6,077 bases of DNA from Thermodesulfatator atlanticus (GCA_011321895.1 DROK01000118.1:1-6077); one strand, 5' to 3'. Shown: positions 1-5,942, counted from the stretch's first letter. Numbers and translations: made by a program. Notes: a model not told the origin generated them from the letters alone.

Positions 1-651
1 ACGGTCTTCCTGGACGAGATTGGTGAACTCCCCCTCAGCCTTCAGGGGAAGCTCCTGCGCTTTATCCAGGAACGGGCATTTGAACGTCTGGGAGGGCGGC
101 GTACCATCCAGGTGGATGTACGCCTCATCGCGGCGACTAACAGAGACCTCGAAACCCTGGTAAAGGAGGGACTCTTTCGCGAAGATCTCTACTTCCGGCT
201 CCAGGTCTTCCCGATAAAGCTCCCTCCCCTCCGGGAAAGGCGGGAAGACCTCCCTGGACTGATAGAATTCCTCCTCCGTAAGCTTGAAAAAGATTATCAC
301 CGGCGGCTGAACTTTAGCCCGGAGGCCCTGGAACTCCTTTGCCAGTACCACTGGCCAGGAAACATCCGGGAACTCGAAAACTTACTGGAAAGACTGCTTA
401 TCACCGCCAAAGGACCGGTACGCCCCGAATTTTTGCGGCGTTTTCTGGCCACCAAACCCGCCCAACAATTATGGCCCCGGAAGGATCCCTCTCCTGAGGA
501 AATCCGTGCGGCCCTGGAAAAACACGATTTTGTCATCGCCAGGGCCGCCAAAGAACTCGGCCTTACCTTTCGTCAGCTCCGCTACCGCCTCAAAAAATGG
601 GGACTGGACCACGAGATCAAGCCCCGCCGGGGACGCCCCCCGCAAAAGTGA
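1..651 (+). CDS. Sigma-54-dependent transcriptional activator, C-terminal part (5' end outside window)
   Basis: The reading frame is open from base 1, so only the last 216 residues are visible; the GTG at 112 lies inside the AAA+ domain and is not a start. Visible in order: Walker B (TVFLDE, fragment residues 1-6), sensor I (AATN, 44-47), the arginine-finger region (FREDLYFRL, 59-67), sensor II (WPGNIRELEN, 118-127) and a Fis-type helix-turn-helix (about 166-202, LGLTFRQLRYRLKK). The tail PRRGRPPQK (208-216) resembles an AT-hook. The family uses ATP hydrolysis to open promoters bound by sigma-54 RNA polymerase. The Walker A, GAFTGA loop and N-terminal sensory domain are upstream, so the input signal cannot be read. 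The helix-turn-helix style recalls NifA-type activators, and the gene sits just before a sigma-54-driven amtB operon, but a NifA identity is only a suggestion. Confidence 0.93.
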   Translation, partial: TVFLDEIGELPLSLQGKLLRFIQERAFERLGGRRTIQVDVRLIAATNRDLETLVKEGLFREDLYFRLQVFPIKLPPLRERREDLPGLIEFLLRKLEKDYHRRLNFSPEALELLCQYHWPGNIRELENLLERLLITAKGPVRPEFLRRFLATKPAQQLWPRKDPSPEEIRAALEKHDFVIARAAKELGLTFRQLRYRLKKWGLDHEIKPRRGRPPQK

Positions 652-671
652 TCTCCTCCACTCATATTTGT

Positions 672-703
672 CATTTTTGTCAAATTTAAAGTTAACAAAA
701 ATG
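672..703. promoter_or_regulatory. 32-bp imperfect palindrome, candidate upstream activator site of the amtB operon
   Basis: Fourteen of 16 base pairs are symmetric about 687/688. The outer arms are perfect 9-mers, CATTTTTGT (672-680) and ACAAAAATG (695-703), and the centre is TTTAAA (685-690). The centre lies 109.5 bp upstream of the -12 cytosine of the amtB sigma-54 promoter (about -121), within the usual range for enhancer sites of sigma-54 activators. It does not fit the NifA consensus TGT-N10-ACA, because the spacing between TGT and ACA is 14. A direct repeat TTTGTCA (667-673 and 676-682) overlaps the left arm. Function as an operator is inferred. Confidence 0.5.
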
Positions 704-723
704 GAAATACTGAGACGAGCTTT

Positions 724-749
724 TTGAATCCCTTCAAGAAACATTTCCG
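724..749. promoter_or_regulatory. Two weak GAA-N4-TTC dyads between palindrome and amtB promoter
   Basis: TTGAA-TCCC-TTCAA (724-737) is a 5-bp inverted repeat, and next to it GAA-ACAT-TTC (738-747) continues into CG. The second matches the downstream dyad at 5927-5938 in 11 of 12 bases (GAAANATTTCCG). Both have the GAA-N4-TTC core seen in the dyads near 5900 and 5931. They could be low-affinity sites for the same regulator, but short AT-rich dyads arise easily by chance. Confidence 0.25.
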
Positions 750-782
750 TCTATCAACCGTTTCAAGGCTTTCTAACATGAG

Positions 783-798
783 TGGCATTTAAGTTGCT
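783..798 (+). promoter_or_regulatory. Sigma-54 (-24/-12) promoter of the amtB operon
   Basis: TGGCAT-TTAAG-TTGCT matches the sigma-54 consensus TGGCAY-N5-TTGCW, with invariant GG at 784-785 and GC at 796-797 separated by exactly 10 bases. The predicted transcription start is near A809, giving a leader of about 25 nt before the amtB start codon. Such promoters need an ATP-dependent activator bound upstream, and two genes of that kind flank the operon. Confidence 0.88.
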
Positions 799-820
799 TT
801 TACAAAGAAAAAAATTTTTG

Positions 821-826
821 AGGAGG
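821..826 (+). promoter_or_regulatory. Ribosome binding site deciding the amtB start
   Basis: AGGAGG lies 7 nt before ATG 834. The in-frame TTG at 828 would be only 1 nt from it, so ATG 834 is the better start. Confidence 0.85.
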
Positions 827-833
827 TTTGAGG

Positions 834-2195
834 ATGAGTAGGCGGTTTTTGGTTGGTTCGTTGTTTCTAGCCACCGTGCTTGGGGGGACGGCCCTGGCCG
901 GTGACCCTACAGGGGCTGAGACCCTGAAGGCGGACCCGGGACTACCCGTAGATTACGTCTGGGTCTTGGTCTGCGGTTTCTTGGTGATGTTCATGCAGGC
1001 GGGGTTTGCCTGCGTGGAGGCCGGTTTCTGCCGCGCCAAAAACACCACCAATCTTCTCACCAAAAATCTCATGGATTTTGCCGTAGGTGCCCTGGCCTTC
1101 TGGGCCGTGGGTTTTGCCCTGATCACCGGTACCGACTGGAAAGGTCTCTTGGGGACTTCGGGGTTTTTCTTGGCCGGAGATGGCTATGATGTCGGGCAGT
1201 ATCTTTCCTTCTTCTGGCAGATGGTCTTTGCGGCTACCGCGGCCACCATTGTTTCCGGGGCCGTGGCGGAAAGGATCAAATTTCAGGCCTATCTCCTTTA
1301 TTCCCTGGTAATCACCGGTTTCATCTATCCCGTTTACGCCCATTGGGTCTGGGGTGGGGGTTGGCTCTCCAAAATCCCTTTCGGTTTAGGCCACCTGGAC
1401 TTTGCCGGTTCCGGGGTGGTACACGCCCTGGGAGGCATCGTCGGCCTGGCCGGGGCCATAGTTTTAGGGCCGAGGTTTGGGAAGTTTGACAAAAACGGCA
1501 AGCCGCGGGCCATCCCCGGGCACAATATTCCCCTGGCGGCCCTGGGGGTTTTTATCCTCTGGTTTGGCTGGTACGGCTTTAACCCGGGTTCCACCTTTTC
1601 GGCCCATCATTTACGCATCTCCGTCATAGCCGTAAACACCACCCTGGCGGCCGCGGCGGCCTGTCTTACGGCCCTCTTCATTGTGCTGGCCAAGACCAAA
1701 AAGTTTGACCTGGGTATGGCCTTAAACGGGGTGCTGGCGGGACTGGTGGCCATTACCGCCCCCTGCGCCTGGGTGGAAAGCTGGGCTTCGGTGGTCATTG
1801 GAATAATAGCCGGGATCGTCCTGGTGGTGGGGGTGTATCTCCTTGAGGCCCTAAAAATTGATGATCCCGTTGGGGCCGTTCCGGTACATGGTTTTAACGG
1901 GCTGTGGGGCCTTATTGCCGTGGGCATATTTGCCGACGGGACTTACGGCAATTACGCTATCGAACCCCCCTTCGTCAAGGGCCTGCTTTATGGAGGCGGC
2001 ACAGAACAGCTCATCGCCCAGTTAATCGGAGCAGCGGCCCTTTTCGTGTGGGCTTTTGGCATGGGGTTTGTCCTTTTCAAACTCCTTGATTTCTTCCTTG
2101 GTATTCGCGTCTCCCCGCAAGAAGAAATCCAGGGACTTGACGTCTTTGAACACGGCACCCCTGCGTATCCCGAATTTTACACCATCAGGAGGTAA
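834..2195 (+). CDS. amtB: Ammonium transporter (Amt/AmtB family)
   Basis: This 453-residue polytopic inner-membrane channel takes ammonium from the periplasm into the cytoplasm; Amt proteins form trimers. Residues 1-22 look like a cleavable signal peptide (hydrophobic core, ALA before GDP), followed by about 11 membrane segments. Key residues align with E. coli AmtB: pore twin histidines H197 (in SGVVH) and H352 (in VHGFNG), the recruitment-site aspartate D189 (in LDFAGSG), W173 (in HWVWGGG), and Phe-gate residues F132 and F249 (in WYGFN). The position of E. coli F103 appears to be W128. The C-terminal tail has the family motif RVSPQEEIQGLDVFEHG (425-441), which contacts PII. It is the first gene of a sigma-54-driven operon and its stop is 3 nt before the PII start codon. 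Amt proteins paired with a PII gene are usually induced by nitrogen limitation. Confidence 0.97.
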   Translation: MSRRFLVGSLFLATVLGGTALAGDPTGAETLKADPGLPVDYVWVLVCGFLVMFMQAGFACVEAGFCRAKNTTNLLTKNLMDFAVGALAFWAVGFALITGTDWKGLLGTSGFFLAGDGYDVGQYLSFFWQMVFAATAATIVSGAVAERIKFQAYLLYSLVITGFIYPVYAHWVWGGGWLSKIPFGLGHLDFAGSGVVHALGGIVGLAGAIVLGPRFGKFDKNGKPRAIPGHNIPLAALGVFILWFGWYGFNPGSTFSAHHLRISVIAVNTTLAAAAACLTALFIVLAKTKKFDLGMALNGVLAGLVAITAPCAWVESWASVVIGIIAGIVLVVGVYLLEALKIDDPVGAVPVHGFNGLWGLIAVGIFADGTYGNYAIEPPFVKGLLYGGGTEQLIAQLIGAAALFVWAFGMGFVLFKLLDFFLGIRVSPQEEIQGLDVFEHGTPAYPEFYTIRR

Positions 2196-2198
2196 AAA

Positions 2199-2537
2199 AT
2201 GAGAGAGATAAGGGCGGTTATCAGACCGGAAAAACTGCAGGAAGTGCTTGGCGCCCTGGAGAAGGCGGGCTCCCCGGGAGTTACCGTCTATCAGGTGGAA
2301 GGCCATGGTCGCCAGGCCGGTATCGTGGAACAATTCCGGGGCCGGGAGTTTCGGCTGGATCTTCTTCCGAAGGCCGAAGTCCGCGTAGTCTGTCGGGAAG
2401 AGGAAGTCGAAAACCTCATCCAAGCCATCTCCTCGGCGGCCCGGACCGGCGAAATAGGTGACGGAAAGATCTTTGTCTACCCGGTGCTTGAAGCCGTAAG
2501 GATCCGCTCAGGCGAAAGGGGCGAAAAGGCTATTTAA
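2199..2537 (+). CDS. glnK: PII nitrogen regulatory protein, amtB-linked (GlnK type) without Tyr51
   Basis: At 112 residues this has the same length and numbering as E. coli GlnB. PII trimers sense ATP/ADP and 2-oxoglutarate, and the amtB-linked form plugs the ammonium channel through the T-loop. Nucleotide and 2-oxoglutarate residues are kept: G37-R38-Q39, L56-P57-K58, the signature TGEIGDGKIFV (83-93), R101 and R103. In the T-loop the uridylylation site Tyr51 is Phe and Tyr46 is also Phe; Lys40 is Ala. The cyanobacterial phosphoserine position 49 is Arg. Covalent modification of the usual kinds is therefore unlikely, leaving direct effector binding. A strong AGGAGG (2187-2192) overlaps the end of amtB, 6 nt before ATG. 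The symbol rests on the amtB linkage; residue D54 is more GlnB-like. Confidence 0.96.
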   Translation: MREIRAVIRPEKLQEVLGALEKAGSPGVTVYQVEGHGRQAGIVEQFRGREFRLDLLPKAEVRVVCREEEVENLIQAISSAARTGEIGDGKIFVYPVLEAVRIRSGERGEKAI

Positions 2538-2565
2538 GCCCAAAATTTCAAAATAGGAGGAGAAA

Positions 2566-3357
2566 ATGAGAAAAAAACTGACAATGTTTCTGCTGGCATT
2601 ACTTCTCTTCACCGGACCGGTCCTGACCGGAAAAATTAAGGCCGAAGAGGCCAGACCCTCGGCGGACTTCAGCGCCGACTTCCTCTCCCAATATGTCTGG
2701 CGTGGCTTTGCCTTATCCAATAATTCCCTGGTTATCGAACCCTCCATGACCGTGTCTTATTTAGGATTCTACGCCAACTTCTGGGGCAATTACGACACGG
2801 ACCAAGACACAGACGGCAGGGCCAAGTGGAACGAGACGGATTTTACGTTCGGTTATACTTACGAGAACCTCCCCTATGGCCTTTCGCTGGACCTGGGAAG
2901 CATCTACTACGCCCTTGATGGGACAGACGACTCCTTTGAACTCTTTGCCGGGTTGTCCGGAACCTGCCCCAAGACCGGCGTCTCCCTGGGGATCACGGTC
3001 TACCGGGAAATTTCCCATTATCCTGGCTGGTGGATAGAACTTTCAGGGGGCAGGGACTTTGCGTTGCCCTGGTACCAGGCCACACTTAGCCTTTCCGTCT
3101 CTGCGATGTATCTTGATTCAAATGACAAAGGGGCCTATCCGGACCCGGACGACCCCGGAGACGAATTTTCAGATTGGCTTTACATGCAGCTTGGGGCCGA
3201 AGTTAGTATCCCGCTTGGAAAGTATTTTACGGTAACCCCGAAGGTCTACTATACCTTTTCCCTCTCAAACGATGCCGATGACCTCCTGGAAAATGGTTCC
3301 TGGGACAATCAGCACGACCATTTTTACGGCGGCGTAAATATAAGCTTTTCGTTCTAA
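2566..3357 (+). CDS. Outer-membrane beta-barrel protein, likely TorF/Gcw_chp-type putative porin
   Basis: The product has 263 residues. It begins with MRKK and a hydrophobic stretch (7-21), with probable signal cleavage after KIKA (about 26). The rest alternates short amphipathic, aromatic strands and ends in Phe (SFSF), the usual C-terminal signal for barrel assembly. The first strand region SADFLSQYVWRGFALSNN (36-53), followed by a GFYANFWGN stretch (67-75), resembles the TorF/Gcw_chp family of proteobacterial putative porins, from memory. Predicted loops are very acidic (77-92 and 191-203). AGGAGG at 2555-2560 lies 5 nt before ATG, 28 nt after the PII stop, with a terminator after it, so it belongs to the amtB operon. 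A role in letting ammonium or another nitrogen solute through the outer membrane is inferred from context; the substrate is unknown. Confidence 0.82.
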   Translation: MRKKLTMFLLALLLFTGPVLTGKIKAEEARPSADFSADFLSQYVWRGFALSNNSLVIEPSMTVSYLGFYANFWGNYDTDQDTDGRAKWNETDFTFGYTYENLPYGLSLDLGSIYYALDGTDDSFELFAGLSGTCPKTGVSLGITVYREISHYPGWWIELSGGRDFALPWYQATLSLSVSAMYLDSNDKGAYPDPDDPGDEFSDWLYMQLGAEVSIPLGKYFTVTPKVYYTFSLSNDADDLLENGSWDNQHDHFYGGVNISFSF

Positions 3358-3370
3358 AAACTTCGGGAAC

Positions 3371-3399
3371 GGGAGGCCGAAACATTGGCCTCCCCCTTT
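3371..3399 (+). terminator. Rho-independent terminator of the amtB operon
   Basis: GGGAGGCC (3371-3378) pairs perfectly with GGCCTCCC (3387-3394), and two further inner pairs (one G-T) leave a 4-nt AACA loop. The stem is followed by CC and a short TTT run. The run of T is weak, but the stem is GC-rich and begins 14 nt after the last stop codon of the operon. Confidence 0.75.
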
Positions 3400-3429
3400 G
3401 CATTTCACGTCCAAAAGTTTTAGCCTTCG

Positions 3430-3459
3430 GCGACAAACCCCGCCCAAACGTGCTATCTT
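3430..3459 (+). promoter_or_regulatory. Candidate sigma-70-type extended -10 promoter for the response regulator and kinase
   Basis: TGCTATCTT (3451-3459) is an extended -10 (TGn plus TATCTT, 4 of 6 bases). The best -35 is GCGACA (3430-3435, 4 of 6) at 18 bp. Predicted initiation is near 3466, at the start codon itself. No sigma-54 element is seen between 3358 and 3466. Confidence 0.45.
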
Positions 3460-3466
3460 TTAAAGC

Positions 3467-4780
3467 ATGGCCTCTCTTAACGTCCTTGTGGTTGAAGACG
3501 AAAAGGTCCACCGTGAACTCCTGAAGATGACCCTTGAGGAAGAAGGGTACCGGGTCTGGAGTGTCCCCAGCGCGGAAAAGGCTTTACCCATCCTGGCCCA
3601 GGAGGAAGTGGAGGTAGCGGTGCTTGACGTCCGGCTTCCTGGTATGAGCGGGCTTGAGCTGCTCAGGCGGATTAAGCAGGAAAGACCAGAGGTGGAAGTC
3701 ATCGTGATTACGGCCTTTGGCGAGATTGAAGACGCGGTCTCGGCCATCAAGGCCGGGGCCTTCCATTACCTAGTTAAACCTTACGAACCGGAGGTACTGC
3801 TCAACTTGATCCGGCGGTGCGGGGAGTTGGTACGTCTGAGAAAGGGGCCGGTGGATTCAGGCCCGCTGGTTTACCGTTCCCAGGCCATGAAAGAGGTCCT
3901 GCGCCAGGCCGAAATCTTCGCCCGCACCGAAGCCCCGGTACTCATCCTGGGAGAATCAGGGGTGGGCAAGGAGCTCCTAGCCCGCCACCTCCACGAGCGG
4001 AGCGGGCGCAAGGGCCCTTTTATAGCGGTAAATTGCGCCGCCATACCAGAAAACATATTCGAGGCCGAGCTTTTCGGTTACGAACGGGGCGCCTTCACCG
4101 GGGCCGAGGTTGCCAAACCCGGCCTTATTGAGGAGGCCGAAAGGGGCACGCTTTTTCTGGACGAGATCGGAGAGATGCCCCTTAACCTACAGGGTAAACT
4201 CCTGCGATTCCTCCAGGAGGGAGAATTCCGGCGTCTGGGCAGCAACCAGATCAGGAAGAGTCAGGCCCGCATCGTGGCTGCCACCAACGAGGACCTGGAA
4301 AAAGCGGTGGCGGAGAAGAGATTCCGGGAAGACCTTTATTTCCGACTAAACGTGCTCACCTTGAAAATACCGCCTCTCAGGGAAAGGCCTGAAGATATCT
4401 TACCCCTGGCGACCTATTTCCTGGAAAAGTTCAACCGAAAATACGGCAAAAAGGTCACCCTCTCCGCGGAAGCCGCCCGCCGGCTGGTGGAATATCCCTT
4501 TCCGGGCAACGTACGGGAACTGGAAAATTTGCTTCACCGGGCGGTCCTGGTGTGCCCGAAGGAGATCCGGCCGGAGGATCTGGGACTTGAAGGAAAAAAA
4601 CAGGGACTTACCATAGGTCTTCCTTCAGGGAAGACCCTTCCCGAAATGGTAGCGGAAGTGGAACGCCTCCTCATCCGGGAAGCCCTGGAACGAACGGGCT
4701 ATGTCCAGACCCGGGCCGCCAAGCTCCTAGGCATAGACGAAAAATCTCTGCGTTATAAGCGCAAGAAATATGGCCTCTAG
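3467..4780 (+). CDS. NtrC-family sigma-54-dependent response regulator
   Basis: This is a complete 437-residue regulator. The N-terminal receiver (about 4-120) has the acidic pair E10-D11, phospho-acceptor D54 (in LDVRLPGMSG), T82 and K104-P105. The AAA+ domain (about 134-370) has Walker A GESGVGKE (162-169), the sigma-54 contact loop GAFTGA (208-213), Walker B TLFLDE (228-233), sensor I AATN (271-274), the arginine-finger region FREDLYFRL (286-294) and sensor II FPGNVRELEN (345-354). A Fis-type helix-turn-helix closes the protein (about 396-437). When phosphorylated it should drive open-complex formation at sigma-54 promoters. Starting at ATG 3467 leaves a standard receiver N-terminus, but no Shine-Dalgarno sequence precedes it. 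It overlaps the kinase gene by 11 nt. Likely targets, by position only, are the promoters at 6027 and possibly 783; the signal is unknown. Confidence 0.96.
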   Translation: MASLNVLVVEDEKVHRELLKMTLEEEGYRVWSVPSAEKALPILAQEEVEVAVLDVRLPGMSGLELLRRIKQERPEVEVIVITAFGEIEDAVSAIKAGAFHYLVKPYEPEVLLNLIRRCGELVRLRKGPVDSGPLVYRSQAMKEVLRQAEIFARTEAPVLILGESGVGKELLARHLHERSGRKGPFIAVNCAAIPENIFEAELFGYERGAFTGAEVAKPGLIEEAERGTLFLDEIGEMPLNLQGKLLRFLQEGEFRRLGSNQIRKSQARIVAATNEDLEKAVAEKRFREDLYFRLNVLTLKIPPLRERPEDILPLATYFLEKFNRKYGKKVTLSAEAARRLVEYPFPGNVRELENLLHRAVLVCPKEIRPEDLGLEGKKQGLTIGLPSGKTLPEMVAEVERLLIREALERTGYVQTRAAKLLGIDEKSLRYKRKKYGL

Positions 4781-5915
4781 ACGCTATTTGTTACTCTTGT
4801 TGCTAGCTCTCTGGATCCTTGGTCTGGGATTTCTTTACAATTTCTATCGGCTGAAAAAAGAATGGGAGGGCTTCTTTTATCTAATCCTGCATGAAGAAAA
4901 ACAGCGGTTATATTCGGCCCTCAAAGCCACCCTCGTGGCCGGGGGAGATCCGGTAGAGACCCTGGCCGAATATATGGAAGGTTCGCGCCTTCTCACCGGG
5001 GCGGCCCTTGTCCTTTCAGGGAGGACTATCATTGTCCCGGGTTCAGCCATTCCCCCCAAGAGTCTGGTCTATACCCTGGAACTTAAACCCTTCCGGTTTC
5101 AACTCTATTTTTCCGGCGAAACCTTTTACGAAATTAAACGGCATCTTTATATCGAACTGGCCCTGTGGTGGCTTTTAAACCTGGCAGGCCTGGGGGTTAC
5201 CCTTTGGCTCCTCAGGGGTTATTACGAAAGTCGGCTGAGCCTGACCCGGGAAAGGGCTGAAGCCGAACGCCTAAGAAGCGTATCCCTGGCTGTTTCCTCC
5301 GTGCTCCATGAAGTCAAAAACGCCTTAAACAACCTCAATTTCGCGCTCTTCCGCCTAAAAAAGAAGGGGACTTTTGAAGAAACCCGTATCCTTGAAGAAG
5401 AAATAAGGCGCCTGACCCTTTATCTGGAAGAGGTCTCGGACTTTAGAAAACCTCTCACCTTAAAACTCAGCAGACTAAGAATCGATACGCTGGTCCAGGA
5501 GGTGCTCGGGGAATTTTCCGAAAGGATCGCGGACCTCGGGGTAGAAGTCGAAACCCAGCTGGCCCCTGCCGAAATTCCAGTGGATAAAGAAAGGATGCGC
5601 GTGGTGCTACGCAACCTCCTGCGAAATGCCCTTGAAGCTTTAGCCGAAGTTCCGCCTCCCCGAAAGCTCAAACTCTGCGGGGAAATAGAAGGGTCTTTTT
5701 ACCGCCTGGAAGTGGCGGATTCGGCGCAGCTCCTTCCCGAAGACGCCAAACTCTTTAAGCCCTACCATAGCCGTAAACCCCGGGGCTTTGGCCTTGGCCT
5801 TTTCAACGTCAAACGTATCCTTGAGGCCCACGGCGGAAAGGTGGAGGCGGAAATACGTTCCGGGTTTACTGTTTTCACCCTGAGACTCCCCCTCGGAAAA
5901 CCTTCCGAAAACTAA
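4770..5915 (+). CDS. Membrane-bound sensor histidine kinase partnering the upstream regulator
   Basis: This is a 381-residue kinase. Membrane segments at about 6-25 and 127-150 enclose a periplasmic sensor of roughly 100 residues (26-126) that matches no fold I recognise. After a short coiled linker (151-170) comes the dimerisation and phosphotransfer helix with H180 in LHEVKNAL (179-186), then the ATPase domain with N-box NLLRNALEA (282-290, N286) and G2 box GFGLGL (339-344). The G1 box, normally DxGxG, reads DSAQL (317-321): the aspartate is kept and the glycines are lost. There is no PAS domain, unlike soluble NtrB. ATG 4770 lies inside the end of the regulator gene with no clear Shine-Dalgarno, which suggests translational coupling. 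Autophosphorylation at H180 and transfer to D54 of the regulator is inferred from the overlap. The last codons lie in a repeated dyad (5888-5911). Confidence 0.93.
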   Translation: MASRRYLLLLLLALWILGLGFLYNFYRLKKEWEGFFYLILHEEKQRLYSALKATLVAGGDPVETLAEYMEGSRLLTGAALVLSGRTIIVPGSAIPPKSLVYTLELKPFRFQLYFSGETFYEIKRHLYIELALWWLLNLAGLGVTLWLLRGYYESRLSLTRERAEAERLRSVSLAVSSVLHEVKNALNNLNFALFRLKKKGTFEETRILEEEIRRLTLYLEEVSDFRKPLTLKLSRLRIDTLVQEVLGEFSERIADLGVEVETQLAPAEIPVDKERMRVVLRNLLRNALEALAEVPPPRKLKLCGEIEGSFYRLEVADSAQLLPEDAKLFKPYHSRKPRGFGLGLFNVKRILEAHGGKVEAEIRSGFTVFTLRLPLGKPSEN

Positions 5916-5942
5916 GGGCCCCCTCGGAAAAATTTCCGAAAG
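5888..5942. repeat. Tandem direct repeat, two 24-bp units with 31-bp period
   Basis: Copy 1 (5888-5911) and copy 2 (5919-5942) agree at 21 of 24 bases; both begin CCCCCTCGGAAAA and share TTCCGAAA. Copy 1 encodes the last residues of the kinase (LGKPSEN before the stop at 5913), and copy 2 lies just after the stop. The 7 nt between units include the stop codon. Confidence 0.85.
5893..5939. promoter_or_regulatory. Pair of dyads, candidate activator binding sites for the downstream sigma-54 promoter
   Basis: Dyad 1 is TCGGAA-N4-TTCCGA (5893-5908) and dyad 2 is TCGGAAA-N2-TTTCCGA (5924-5939). Their centres, 5900.5 and 5931.5, are 31 bp apart, close to three helical turns, so two dimers would sit on the same DNA face. 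Relative to the predicted start at 6053 they lie at about -152 and -121, normal for sigma-54 enhancers. The nearby response regulator is the obvious candidate ligand. They are poor terminators, since no T-run follows. Confidence 0.55.

Noticed and set aside
112..651. GTG at 112 as a real start of a short regulator
   Set aside because: The frame is open to base 1 and residues before it encode Walker B and following AAA+ sequence, so the gene simply begins outside the window.
672..703. Palindrome as a terminator of the first regulator gene
   Set aside because: The stem is A/T-rich with a long loop and no T-run follows; its placement suits an activator site better.
828..833. TTG 828 as the amtB start
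   Set aside because: It is 1 nt from AGGAGG; ATG 834 has ideal 7-nt spacing and gives a normal signal peptide.
942..1343. Minus-strand open frames of 60-133 codons across amtB (also 2022-2423), the barrel gene and the two-component genes
   Set aside because: They lie opposite strongly conserved genes, have no recognisable domains, and are explained as shadows of GC-rich coding sequence.
3817..4131. 104-codon + strand frame inside the response regulator
   Set aside because: It is an out-of-frame reading of the conserved AAA+ region, rich in Pro/Arg/Gly with no domain.
3467..4778. Regulator and kinase both beginning ATGGCCTCT (MAS)
   Set aside because: Identity is limited to nine bases, flanks differ and the proteins are unrelated there; most likely coincidence.
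5888..5942. Tandem repeat as a mini CRISPR array
   Set aside because: Only two units exist, the gap is 7 nt with no spacer-like sequence, and unit 1 is coding.
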